27,742 nucleotides of DNA, from the NCBI GenBank assembly GCA_934365155.1, contig CAKRMZ010000019.1, positions 1-27,742 on the forward strand, written 5' to 3'. Within the stretch, counting starts at the first letter, position 1. Each line of letters starts with the position of its first letter. The stretch comes from an uncultured Eubacteriales bacterium. Lineage in GTDB: Bacteria > Bacillota > Clostridia > Oscillospirales > CAG-272. Made by a program: the position numbers and the translations under genes. The notes below the pieces were generated by a model, which was not told the origin of the DNA, searched no databases, and saw nothing but the letters and a program-made list of their open reading frames with translations. This document shows, in pieces, positions 7,491-15,775 of the stretch.

Positions 7491-7652
7491 GATAAAAAGA
7501 AGCAGAACCGCATTCCGTTCTCACCCGACAGTGTTTACTCTTCGGGTTAATATGTTGAATCGTTTCCATATTTTTGTGAAATGATTTCAGAGAGTATACG
7601 GAGAAGGAATAATGCTTTTTCGTATTTTTTTATTTTTTGGAGGTGCACTACA
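7491..7652 (+). ncRNA. Structured infC leader RNA (probable L20-type leader/attenuator)
   Basis: This leader, with the promoters on either side, accounts for the roughly 310 bases without a coding sequence between tsaE and infC. Visible hairpins: AGAAC/GTTCT (7504-7508 with 7517-7521), ACCCGA/TCGGGT (7523-7528 with 7542-7547), a 10-bp stem with one bulge (7557-7566 with 7578-7588), then the terminator listed separately. Firmicutes infC-rpmI-rplT operons are commonly controlled by ribosomal protein L20 binding such a leader and causing early termination. The order of elements and the gene set fit that model. The Rfam family assignment is from memory and was not computed. Confidence 0.68.
7597..7638 (+). 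terminator. Leader terminator in front of infC
   Basis: A 10-bp stem TACGGAGAAG (7597-7606) and CTTTTTCGTA (7615-7624), including two G-U pairs, has an 8-base loop and is followed by seven T, one A and six T. It ends directly against the GGAGG of the infC ribosome binding site at 7639. A full terminator within a leader and before the first gene points to attenuation rather than to an operon end. Confidence 0.82.
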
Positions 7653-8174
7653 ATTAGCGCAAAAGAACTTCAGATCAACGATGAAATCAAAGCAAGGGAA
7701 GTCCGTTTAATTGCAAATGACGGAGAGCAGCTTGGAATTGTTCCGTTGGATCAGGCAAAAAACATAGCGTACAATAAAGATCTTGATCTTGTTTTGATTG
7801 CTCCCACGGCAGAGCCGCCGGTTTGTCGGATTATGGATTATGGCAAATACCGTTTTGAATGCGATAAAAAAGAACGGGAAGCACGAAAGAAACAACAGAT
7901 CGTGGAACTGAAGGAGATTCAGCTTTCCTGCAATATTGATACTCATGATTTTGAGACGAAGGTAAAGCACGCACATCGCTTTTTATCGAGCGGTAATAAG
8001 GTGAAAGTGGTTCTCAAATTCAAAGGACGCGAGATGGCGCATGTCAATATCGGCAAAGAAGTGCTTGAGCGGTTTGCCGCTGCTTGCGAAGGACTGGGTT
8101 GCGCTTTGAAAAAGCCGTCTTTGGACGGACGTTTTATGTCGATTATTATTGCACCGCCGAACGTAAAACAATAA
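7653..8174 (+). CDS. infC: Translation initiation factor IF-3, AUU start
   Basis: A 173-residue IF-3, which binds the 30S subunit, keeps the subunits apart and checks the start codon. The protein begins (M)SAKELQINDEIKAREVRLI; the N-domain, a lysine-rich linker (KKEREARKKQQ) and the C-domain (LSCNIDTHDFETKVKHAHRFL, VKVVLKFKGREMAH) follow. No ATG, GTG or TTG sits at the right place. The ATT at 7653 lies 9 bases after a perfect GGAGG (7639-7643), and ATT is the known self-regulating start of infC in other bacteria. An upstream in-frame ATG at 7581 would add 24 unrelated residues across the leader terminator and is rejected. Confidence 0.95.
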   Translation: MSAKELQINDEIKAREVRLIANDGEQLGIVPLDQAKNIAYNKDLDLVLIAPTAEPPVCRIMDYGKYRFECDKKEREARKKQQIVELKEIQLSCNIDTHDFETKVKHAHRFLSSGNKVKVVLKFKGREMAHVNIGKEVLERFAAACEGLGCALKKPSLDGRFMSIIIAPPNVKQ

Positions 8175-8230
8175 GCTTTCTTAAATTATTCCGTGTTACG
8201 GATATATTCTTTTAAAAAGGAGAAAAAACA

Positions 8231-8428
8231 ATGGCAAAAATTAAAACACATAAAGCAACTTCGAAAAGATTTAATGTTACTAAAAGCGGAAAAGTGAAAA
8301 TGAATCATTCTCATCGCCGTCACAATTTGGGCCTTAAGACCCCGAAGCGTAAAAGAGATTTGAGACAATCGGCTTATCTGAGCGAATCAATGGCTCCGGC
8401 AATCAAAAAATTGATTCCTTACGCATAA
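8231..8428 (+). CDS. rpmI: 50S ribosomal protein L35
   Basis: A 65-residue, very basic protein beginning MAKIKTHKATSKRF and containing the L35 signature KMNHSHRRHNLGLKTPKRKRDL. Full length for the family. AAGGAG lies just upstream of the ATG. It sits 56 bases after infC and 68 bases before rplT in the universal infC-rpmI-rplT order. A small 5-bp hairpin (TCCGT/ACGGA near 8191-8203) is present in the gap before it; I assign it no role. Confidence 0.98.
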   Translation: MAKIKTHKATSKRFNVTKSGKVKMNHSHRRHNLGLKTPKRKRDLRQSAYLSESMAPAIKKLIPYA

Positions 8429-8496
8429 GCTTGATAAAAATTTGAAATTGAGTTATTTTCCGATGATTGATAACACATACTTAGGAGGCAGATAAA

Positions 8497-8850
8497 ATGG
8501 CAAGAATTAAAGGCGCAGTTTCGACGCGTAAAAGAAGAAGAAAAGTTTTAAAAGCAGCAAAAGGCTATTGGGGTGCTAAGAGCAAACATTTTAAGATGGC
8601 AAAACAAGCCGTTATGAAAAGCGGCAACTATGCATACATCGGCAGAAAACAGAAAAAGAGAGATTTCCGCTCTCTTTGGATTACTCGTATTTCCGCTCAG
8701 TGCAAAGTGAATGATATGAACTATTCCAAATTTATGTACGGCTTGAAAAAAGCAGGTATTGATTTGAACCGCAAAATGTTGGCTGAAATGGCTGTTTCCG
8801 ACAAAGAAGCGTTCCGCGCTTTGACGGAGAAGGCAAAAGCCGCTTTATAA
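8497..8850 (+). CDS. rplT: 50S ribosomal protein L20
   Basis: A 117-residue, basic ribosomal protein: MARIKGAVSTRKRRRKVLKAA, then KGYWGAKSKHFKMAKQAVMK and a globular C-domain ending LTEKAKAAL. L20 binds 23S rRNA early in 50S assembly. In Firmicutes it also represses its own operon by binding the infC leader, and the leader found upstream fits that. AGGAGG precedes the ATG at good spacing. A strong terminator follows 11 bases after the stop, closing the three-gene operon. Confidence 0.98.
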   Translation: MARIKGAVSTRKRRRKVLKAAKGYWGAKSKHFKMAKQAVMKSGNYAYIGRKQKKRDFRSLWITRISAQCKVNDMNYSKFMYGLKKAGIDLNRKMLAEMAVSDKEAFRALTEKAKAAL

Positions 8851-8861
8851 ATAAATAAAAA

Positions 8862-8888
8862 ACCAAAGCATTAAATGCTTTGGTTTTT
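8862..8888 (+). terminator. Rho-independent terminator after rplT
   Basis: A perfect 10-bp stem ACCAAAGCAT and ATGCTTTGGT with a 3-base loop is followed by TTTT. The preceding A-run makes it partly symmetrical. It separates the infC operon from the methyltransferase gene, though some readthrough is likely since no clear promoter is visible before 8925. Confidence 0.93.
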
Positions 8889-8924
8889 GTGTTAACGAAA
8901 TAAAACACATGGAAAGGCTTCGCT

Positions 8925-9722
8925 ATGGAGATTATTACTTCAAAAAATAATTCGAAAGTAATCCTTGCTCGAAAACTGCATGATAAAAAATACAGAGATC
9001 AAAATTCTCTCTACATATTCGAAGGGTATAAGTTGTTTTTTGAAGCGTGGCATTGTAATCTTCCGATTGCATATATTTTGTTAAGTCAAAGCGGATACCA
9101 AAGATACGGTGCCGAAATTGAGCGAGCCCCGTACGAGTTTTATGTTTTGCATGACGATGTCTATGCAAAAATCAGTTTGGAAGGAGCGCCCCAGGGCATA
9201 CTGTGTGTGGGAAAATATATTGACAAAATTAATTTTTCCACTACAATAGAGATAGAAAACTCAGATCAAAAAGACCGAATTTTTGCATTGGAGAACATTC
9301 AGGATCCCGGCAATTTGGGTACCATGATCCGTTCTGCCGTAGCGTTCGGATATGATCGCTTGCTTTTGTCGGGCGGATGCGCGGATGTATATCATCCCAG
9401 AACTATTCGTGCTTCCATGGGCGCCGTATTTAAAATTCGTGTGGATGCCGTATCGGACTTTCCTTCTTCATTAAAAACATTACGGGACAGCGGTTATGAA
9501 ATTTATTCTGCCGAACTGCGCGATTATTCAAAATCGTTGCGACAGCTAAAAATTTCGGAACGCACCATTTTTGTTGTCGGCAATGAAGGCAGCGGAATTA
9601 CGGCGGAAACCTCCGCGGTGTCATGCGGCAGTGTAATGATTGATATCGTTAACATGGAGTCCTTGAATGCGTCTGCTGCTGCTTCCATATTAATGTGGGA
9701 ATCCTCAAAGTCGTTTCGGTAA
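8925..9722 (+). CDS. SpoU (TrmH-type) RNA 2'-O-methyltransferase
   Basis: A 265-residue SPOUT-class methyltransferase of the TrmH/RlmB group, which uses S-adenosylmethionine to methylate a ribose 2' hydroxyl, most likely in 23S rRNA. An N-terminal substrate-binding domain (about 1-100) is followed by the knotted catalytic domain. Motif 1 is NIQDPGNLGTMIRSA, with the catalytic Asn and Arg; motif 2 is FVVGNEGSGI; motif 3 is SLNASAAASI. The target nucleotide cannot be read from the sequence. A relative (YsgA-like) sits after rplT in Bacillus, which matches this place. It is 12 bases before dprA, so they are probably co-transcribed. Confidence 0.92.
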   Translation: MEIITSKNNSKVILARKLHDKKYRDQNSLYIFEGYKLFFEAWHCNLPIAYILLSQSGYQRYGAEIERAPYEFYVLHDDVYAKISLEGAPQGILCVGKYIDKINFSTTIEIENSDQKDRIFALENIQDPGNLGTMIRSAVAFGYDRLLLSGGCADVYHPRTIRASMGAVFKIRVDAVSDFPSSLKTLRDSGYEIYSAELRDYSKSLRQLKISERTIFVVGNEGSGITAETSAVSCGSVMIDIVNMESLNASAAASILMWESSKSFR

Positions 9723-9734
9723 ACGGAGGGGCGT

Positions 9735-11051
9735 ATGAATCTGCTTTATGATGTTTGGCTGAGTCTTGTATATCAAACCAAAACGCAACTTGCTTTTGAA
9801 TTGCTCAAGGAATATGGGTCGGCAGAGAATATCTATAATCATGCGGAAGACATTGCAAAGGAATTACCGCAGATTTCGACTGCTTCTAAAAGGCTCGGGC
9901 AAACAGGCCTTGATGAAGCAGAGCAAATTATGGATTTTTGCGAGCGCTATAAAATAACGATTTTGTCTTGTAGAGATGATCGTTTTCCGAAACCGCTTTC
10001 AAAGATTTATGATTGCCCTTTGGTCATTTATTATAAAGGAAATTTGCCGGACTTTGAGAAACGATTTTGCGTTGCTGTTGTCGGTACACGGAGAATGTCT
10101 GATTACGGAGCGCAAATGACATATAAATTGTCTTATGATTTGATTGGCTGCGGTGCGGTTGTGGTTTCGGGTATGGCAGAAGGAATTGACAGCATGGCGC
10201 ATTTTGCCGCCTTGGACGGCGGCGGAGATACGGTTGCCGTTTTGGGTTGCGGTTTTCAATATGCATATCCGTCCGGACATCGAAATTTAATGGCCGCTTT
10301 GTGCAGTGTAGGATGCGTCATTACAGAATATGCACCCTCTGTGCATCCGGCGCCTCAAAATTTTCCGCGCCGTAACCGTATTATCAGCGGCCTATGCGAC
10401 TGTACGGCTTTGATTGAAGCTCCTTTGCGGAGCGGGGCGCTGATTACGGCATCGTTTGCAGAGGAGCAGCACCGGGGATTGTTTATTTTGCCCGGAGATG
10501 CCAACCGCGCGAGTTGTGTTGGCTCCAACCGTTTGATCCGCGAGGGAAGTTCGGTTTTTACTACGGCATTCGATATTATTTCGGAATATGAGGCGGCCTA
10601 TCGAGGCACACTGTTTACAGAAAATCGAATGCGTGAGCAGTTTTATCTTTCCCATGAGAAAAGCCATCGGATTTCGGAATTGATTGCCTTTGAGCGCAAT
10701 TTAAAAGGCTATGGTCGACGCGAACCGAATATCATTCGGGAAAGCTCAAATTCAATTTCTGTTTTAAAAAATAAGATAAAAGCCAAAAAGGGCAAACAGG
10801 AAATTTCTTCTGCTTCCCATACCGAAGAAATATCCGGCCTTTCGGAAGACGAACAAAAAATTTTACAGGCTCTCTCTGTTCCGCTGACGCCGGATGAGTT
10901 GTCTGTGAAAGTCAATATTTGTATTTCCGATGTATTGCAGCATTTAACCATGCTTGAAATTAAAGGGCTTGTCGACGCTCTTGCCGGCGGACGGTTTTTA
11001 AGCACGGAATTCATTCAGAATCTATTTCAGTCAACTGATAACAATAAATAA
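9735..11051 (+). CDS. dprA: DNA processing protein DprA (Smf)
   Basis: A 438-residue protein that loads RecA on incoming single-stranded DNA during natural transformation. A SAM-like N-terminal domain is followed by the Rossmann-like DprA core: VVGTRRMSDYGAQMTYKL, then VSGMAEGIDSMAHFAAL, PRRNRIISGL and GALITASFAEE. A Lys- and Ser-rich linker (about 330-365) leads to a winged-helix domain at the C-terminus (about 365-430, ALSVPLTPDELSVKVNI). GGAGG lies 5 bases before the ATG. DprA is widespread also in species not known to be competent, so its presence alone does not show competence. It is followed by topA after 12 bases, a very common pairing. Confidence 0.96.
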   Translation: MNLLYDVWLSLVYQTKTQLAFELLKEYGSAENIYNHAEDIAKELPQISTASKRLGQTGLDEAEQIMDFCERYKITILSCRDDRFPKPLSKIYDCPLVIYYKGNLPDFEKRFCVAVVGTRRMSDYGAQMTYKLSYDLIGCGAVVVSGMAEGIDSMAHFAALDGGGDTVAVLGCGFQYAYPSGHRNLMAALCSVGCVITEYAPSVHPAPQNFPRRNRIISGLCDCTALIEAPLRSGALITASFAEEQHRGLFILPGDANRASCVGSNRLIREGSSVFTTAFDIISEYEAAYRGTLFTENRMREQFYLSHEKSHRISELIAFERNLKGYGRREPNIIRESSNSISVLKNKIKAKKGKQEISSASHTEEISGLSEDEQKILQALSVPLTPDELSVKVNICISDVLQHLTMLEIKGLVDALAGGRFLSTEFIQNLFQSTDNNK

Positions 11052-11063
11052 GGTGGTACAGCA

Positions 11064-13319
11064 ATGTCAAATTTGGTTATAGTGGAATCTCCTGCCAAAG
11101 CGGGAACCATCAAAGGATACCTTGGTTCCGGATATAAGGTTGTAGCGTCCAAAGGGCATGTGCGCGATTTGCCGAAAAGCACTTTGGGAATTGATATCGA
11201 ACATGATTTCGAAGCAAAATATATTAATATACGCGGAAAAGGCGATTTAATTAAGGCACTGAAGAAAGATGCAAAATCGGCCAAACGTGTTTATTTAGCA
11301 ACAGACCCTGACCGTGAAGGGGAGGCTATATCTTGGCATTTGGCTGTTGCGCTGGATTTGGATCCGCAAAAGGCGCAACGGGTGACATTTAATGAAATTA
11401 CAAAATCGGCTATCAAATCAGCTATTAAGCATCCGCGAAATATTGATATGGATTTGGTGAATTCTCAGCAAACACGTCGTATCTTAGATCGCATTGTCGG
11501 CTATAAGCTGAGTCCTTTTCTGTGGAAGACGGTGAAAAGCGGTCTTTCCGCAGGACGTGTGCAGTCTGTAGCTACGCGTGTGATTGTGGAGCGCGAGAAC
11601 GAAATTCGTAATTTTGTACCGCGGGAATATTGGACCATCGATGCAAAACTGTCCGGTGATTCGGGCAAAATAACGGCCCAGTTCTGGGGGGATGAGCAAC
11701 ACAAAATAGAGCTTGACAACGAAGCAGATACCATGAATGTGGTGAATTCTGTTAAGGATACCGATTTTGTGGTGCGCAGTGTAAAACGTTCTGCCAAAAC
11801 AAAAAAGCCCTTGCCTCCTTTTATAACTTCTACCTTGCAGCAGGATGCGTCCCGAAAACTCGGATTCCAGTCTCAGCGCACAATGCGTGTGGCACAGGAG
11901 CTTTATGAGGGAATCGAGCTCGGTGCGTCTAACGGCGGAGTACAGGGTTTAATTACGTATATGCGTACCGATTCGCTGCGTATTTCCGATGAAGCAACGG
12001 TTGCAGCTCGGGAATTTATCATATCGAAATACGGTGAAAACTATTATCCGAAAAATCCCAATGTCTATAAGAGCAAAAAAAATGCGCAAGATGCTCATGA
12101 GGCCATACGTCCTGCGAATATGAAGTATGAGCCGGATTCGATTCGCAAGCATCTTTCCGCAGATCAATATAAGCTGTATCGCTTGATTTGGGATCGGTTT
12201 ATTGCCAGCCAGATGCAGTCCGCCAAAATTGATACGATAGCGGCGGATATTCAAGCGGCATCCTATATTTTCCGAACCCATGCTTTTGCAGTAAAATTTC
12301 CGGGATATATGATTGTATATCAGGAATTTGCGGACGACGGGGCCGATGGGGCCGACAGTGAAGGCATGCAGAAGACGGCGGTTTTGCCGAATCTTAAGGA
12401 AGGCGAGCTGTTTAAGCCGGAGTGCATCACGCCGGCACAGCATTTCACAGAACCTCCGCAGCGCTATACAGAAGCTTCGTTGATAAAATTCCTTGAAGAA
12501 AAAGGAATTGGAAGACCCAGCACCTATGCTCCGATTATTACGACAATTATTTCGCGGGAATATGTTGTGCGGGACGGCAAGTCCTTAAAGCCGACTCCGC
12601 TGGGCGAAATTACAAATCAAATTATGATGGAGCATTTTCCAAACATTGTCGATTATGCATTTACCGCTTCGATGGAAGATAAATTGGATGATATCGAACA
12701 TGGCCAAACCGGAGTAAAAGAGGTTTTGTCTGATTTTTACAAGGATTTTTCCGAGGAACTGAGCGAGGCGCAGCAGTCTATGGAGAAGTCCAAGGTGCAA
12801 CTTCCGGTTGAGGAAACGGATATCATATGCGAAAAATGCGGCGCCAAAATGATTTTAAAGAATTCCCGTTTCGGAAAATTTGCTGCCTGCCCGAACTATC
12901 CTACTTGTAAGAATACAAAATCTTTAGATAAACAGGGGCAGGTTATCAGTGCAAAGAAAACGGAAGAAAAAAGTGGCGTCAAATGCGAAAAGTGCGGTTC
13001 GGATATGGTTATACGCAGCGGACGTTACGGAGATTTTTATGCTTGTGAGCGATATCCGGAGTGTAAAAATACAAAACCGATATTCAAACCGATCGGGGTA
13101 AAATGTCCGGATTGCGGTGCGGATATTGTAGCACGGCGCAGTAAAAATAGAATGATTTTTTATACCTGCGAAAAGTATCCGGAATGTAAATTTTTATCTT
13201 GGGACACACCGCTTGAGGAAAAGTGCCCGCAATGCGGTTCCATTCTCTATCGTAAAAAAGGTGCAAAGTATGTATATTGCAAAAAAGAGGGCTGCGGATA
13301 TCGCAGAGACGAGAAATAA
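11064..13319 (+). CDS. topA: DNA topoisomerase I (type IA)
   Basis: A 751-residue enzyme that relaxes negative supercoils by a single-strand passage. The Toprim domain opens with LVIVESPAKAGTIKGYLG and has DPDREGEAISWH for magnesium binding. The active-site tyrosine is Tyr299 in GLITYMRTDS. EKGIGRPSTYAPII is the usual downstream motif. From about residue 588 there are four zinc ribbons with paired CxxC and C-x(n)-C motifs; the last three start CEKCGSDM, CPDCGADI and CPQCGSIL. The fourth ends CKKEGCGYRRDEK. AAGGTGG lies 7 bases before the ATG. The stop codon directly abuts the trmFO start. Confidence 0.97.
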   Translation: MSNLVIVESPAKAGTIKGYLGSGYKVVASKGHVRDLPKSTLGIDIEHDFEAKYINIRGKGDLIKALKKDAKSAKRVYLATDPDREGEAISWHLAVALDLDPQKAQRVTFNEITKSAIKSAIKHPRNIDMDLVNSQQTRRILDRIVGYKLSPFLWKTVKSGLSAGRVQSVATRVIVERENEIRNFVPREYWTIDAKLSGDSGKITAQFWGDEQHKIELDNEADTMNVVNSVKDTDFVVRSVKRSAKTKKPLPPFITSTLQQDASRKLGFQSQRTMRVAQELYEGIELGASNGGVQGLITYMRTDSLRISDEATVAAREFIISKYGENYYPKNPNVYKSKKNAQDAHEAIRPANMKYEPDSIRKHLSADQYKLYRLIWDRFIASQMQSAKIDTIAADIQAASYIFRTHAFAVKFPGYMIVYQEFADDGADGADSEGMQKTAVLPNLKEGELFKPECITPAQHFTEPPQRYTEASLIKFLEEKGIGRPSTYAPIITTIISREYVVRDGKSLKPTPLGEITNQIMMEHFPNIVDYAFTASMEDKLDDIEHGQTGVKEVLSDFYKDFSEELSEAQQSMEKSKVQLPVEETDIICEKCGAKMILKNSRFGKFAACPNYPTCKNTKSLDKQGQVISAKKTEEKSGVKCEKCGSDMVIRSGRYGDFYACERYPECKNTKPIFKPIGVKCPDCGADIVARRSKNRMIFYTCEKYPECKFLSWDTPLEEKCPQCGSILYRKKGAKYVYCKKEGCGYRRDEK

Positions 13320-14696
13320 ATGATAAACGATCAATTCATTCGTAGCCATATTAATGTGTTCGGAGCAGGCCTTGCAGGATGCGAGGCGGCTTATGCGGCT
13401 GCCGAGCGCGGCATTTCGGTACGACTGTACGAAATGAAACCGATTCAGTATAGTCCGGCACATCACAGCGATCAATTTGCAGAGCTTGTCTGCTCCAATT
13501 CCTTGCGCTCCGATGAGCTCTGTAACGCGGTCGGACTGTTAAAGGAAGAAATGCGGTGTCTTGGGTCTTTGATGATGCAGAGCGCCAAAAGAAGCCGCGT
13601 TTCTGCCGGATCTGCGCTTGCTGTGGATCGAAATCTTTTTTCCAAATGGATAACCGATACGATCAAAAATCATCCCAATATTCAGGTAATTACCGAAGAG
13701 GTACGTTCTTTGCCTGAAAATGAAATATCGATTGTTGCGACCGGCCCTTTGACTTCAGACGGATTCTCTCGGTATTTAATGGAAAAGTTGGGTTGTGGAT
13801 ATCTTCACTTTTTTGATGCTGCGGCTCCGATTATCGATGCAGACAGCATCGATCGGGAAAAGGTATATGCGGCATCCCGTTATGGCAAAGGGGATGCTGC
13901 ATACTTGAACTGCCCTTTTACCAAAGATGAATATGAAGATTTTTGGGTCAATCTGACCAATGCCCGTGAGGCCGATTTGAAGGATTTTGATAAGCATTCT
14001 CAAAGCCTCAATGTATTTGAGGGATGCATGCCCGTAGAGGTTATGGCGCGGCGGGGAATTGACACGTTGCTGTTCGGACCGCTAAAGCCTGTGGGACTTC
14101 CGCTGCCGGAAAGCGGGAAGCTTCCGTATGCCGTGGTGCAGCTTCGACCGGAAAATGCGGAAAAAACGATGTATAATCTTGTCGGATTTCAGACTCATCT
14201 TGCTTTTGAAGAACAGAGAAGGGTTTTTCGAATGATTCCGGGATTGGAGCAGGCGGAATTTTTGCGTTACGGAGTGATGCATCGCAATACATTTATTAAT
14301 TCTCCGCAGCTTCTAAAACCGAGTTATGCTGTCCGTTCTATGCCCAACGTGTTTTTTGCGGGACAGATCACGGGAGTGGAAGGATATGTGGAAAGCGCTG
14401 CCTCCGGTATTGTTGCCGGACTGAATGCGGCGTCTTTGCTGCAAAATAATGCAGAAATTATTTTTCCGACCGAATGTGTAATCGGCGCTATGGCGAACTA
14501 TGTTTCAAACGGTTCGGGCACCGGCACGGAATTTCAGCCGATGAACGCAAACTTTGGTTTGGTACCGCTGCTTGGCTACCGTGTTAAGGGCGGAAAAAAA
14601 GTGAAAAATGAAGAGCTGGCAAAACGCTCTTTGAAGGAATTGGCTCTGTTTTGTGAAAGAATAGGCATTGAAATGCAGGAAAGGATAAGTAACTGA
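13320..14696 (+). CDS. trmFO: Folate-dependent tRNA (uracil-54-C5)-methyltransferase TrmFO
   Basis: A 458-residue flavoprotein that makes ribothymidine (T54) in tRNA, using methylenetetrahydrofolate and FADH2 rather than S-adenosylmethionine. The FAD-binding GAGLAGCEAAY is at residues 15-25. The two cysteines known to matter in Bacillus TrmFO correspond to Cys58 in LVCSNSLRS and Cys236 in FEGCMPVEVMARRG. The C-terminal FAD loop GQITGVEGYVESAASG is present. No strong ribosome binding site is seen, and the ATG follows the topA stop with no gap, so translation is probably coupled. The topA-trmFO order is typical of Firmicutes. Confidence 0.97.
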   Translation: MINDQFIRSHINVFGAGLAGCEAAYAAAERGISVRLYEMKPIQYSPAHHSDQFAELVCSNSLRSDELCNAVGLLKEEMRCLGSLMMQSAKRSRVSAGSALAVDRNLFSKWITDTIKNHPNIQVITEEVRSLPENEISIVATGPLTSDGFSRYLMEKLGCGYLHFFDAAAPIIDADSIDREKVYAASRYGKGDAAYLNCPFTKDEYEDFWVNLTNAREADLKDFDKHSQSLNVFEGCMPVEVMARRGIDTLLFGPLKPVGLPLPESGKLPYAVVQLRPENAEKTMYNLVGFQTHLAFEEQRRVFRMIPGLEQAEFLRYGVMHRNTFINSPQLLKPSYAVRSMPNVFFAGQITGVEGYVESAASGIVAGLNAASLLQNNAEIIFPTECVIGAMANYVSNGSGTGTEFQPMNANFGLVPLLGYRVKGGKKVKNEELAKRSLKELALFCERIGIEMQERISN

Positions 14697-14700
14697 ACGA

Positions 14701-15753
14701 ATGAAAATTTTGGTTGATGCGATGGGCGGAGATCATGCTCCTGCCGAAATTGTGAAGGGCGCAGTAGAAGCAGCGGCAGAGCTGGATATTAAAATCGTTT
14801 TGGTCGGAATACAGGATGTTATTTGTAATCTTCTGATGCAAAATCCCCTCTATGAATCCGTAAAGGCTAAAATTGAAATTATAAATGCCGACGAAGTGAT
14901 TGATATGGAGGATGACCCGTTTTCGGTGATGCGGGCCAAAAAAAATTCATCCATGAGCGTTGCCATGCGTATGCTTGCGGCCGGAGAGGCAGATGCGATG
15001 GTCAGTGCAGGAAATACCGGCGCTATGTTTACGGGTTCCAGCATGATTGTCCGTCCGATTAAGCATGTTCGTCGGGGCGCTATTGCAACGATTTTGCCGC
15101 TTGAAAAGCCGTTGTTACTTTTAGACAGCGGTGCGAATGTTACCGTGACGGCGGAATATTTAGTGCACTTTGCCTATATGGGATCGGTTTATATGAATAA
15201 ACTGTTCGGAATCGAATCACCGAGAGTTGCTTTGCTGAATAACGGCACGGAGTCCTGCAAGGGAACTCCGGCTTTGGTAGAAGCATATAAACAGTTGGAA
15301 AAGATGGATATTAATTTTATCGGTAATGTGGAAGCAAAGGATATCCCGTTTGGAAAATGCGATGTGCTGGTTACAGACGGATTTACCGGAAATATTGTGC
15401 TTAAATATACAGAGGGCATCGGGAAATTCTTCCTCAAGAAGCTAAAATCTGTTTTTTACAGTAATATTATAACTAAGGCATCCGCATTGCTTTTGAAGAA
15501 ACATATGTCCGGCCTGCGCCGGGAATTTGATGCCTCTGAATATGGCGGTGCGCCGATTTTGGGAATTTCTCATCCTGTAATCAAAGCGCACGGATCTTCA
15601 GATGCCCGTGCCATCCGGAATGCCATCCGTCAGGCAGTGGAATTTGTCAAAACCGATGTGATTCGCGATATTGCGGAACGCGCGTTGGATATTTTTGTTC
15701 AAAAGACTGCTTGTGCCGATTCGGATGAAAGTCAAGCAGATACGGTTGAATAA
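14701..15753 (+). CDS. plsX: Phosphate acyltransferase PlsX
   Basis: A 350-residue soluble, membrane-associated enzyme that turns acyl-ACP and phosphate into acyl-phosphate, the substrate of PlsY in the first step of phospholipid synthesis. The start MKILVDAMGGDHAPAEIVKG, the loop VSAGNTGAMFTGS, and FTGNIVLKYTEGIGKF with GGAPILGI are all PlsX signatures. Only a weak AAGGA at 14681-14685 lies upstream, with long spacing, so it may depend on coupling to trmFO, which ends 4 bases earlier. No fapR, fabD, fabG or acpP gene is present next to it; rnc follows 22 bases later. Confidence 0.96.
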   Translation: MKILVDAMGGDHAPAEIVKGAVEAAAELDIKIVLVGIQDVICNLLMQNPLYESVKAKIEIINADEVIDMEDDPFSVMRAKKNSSMSVAMRMLAAGEADAMVSAGNTGAMFTGSSMIVRPIKHVRRGAIATILPLEKPLLLLDSGANVTVTAEYLVHFAYMGSVYMNKLFGIESPRVALLNNGTESCKGTPALVEAYKQLEKMDINFIGNVEAKDIPFGKCDVLVTDGFTGNIVLKYTEGIGKFFLKKLKSVFYSNIITKASALLLKKHMSGLRREFDASEYGGAPILGISHPVIKAHGSSDARAIRNAIRQAVEFVKTDVIRDIAERALDIFVQKTACADSDESQADTVE

Positions 15754-15775
15754 GATCAATACGGAGGGTTGAAAA

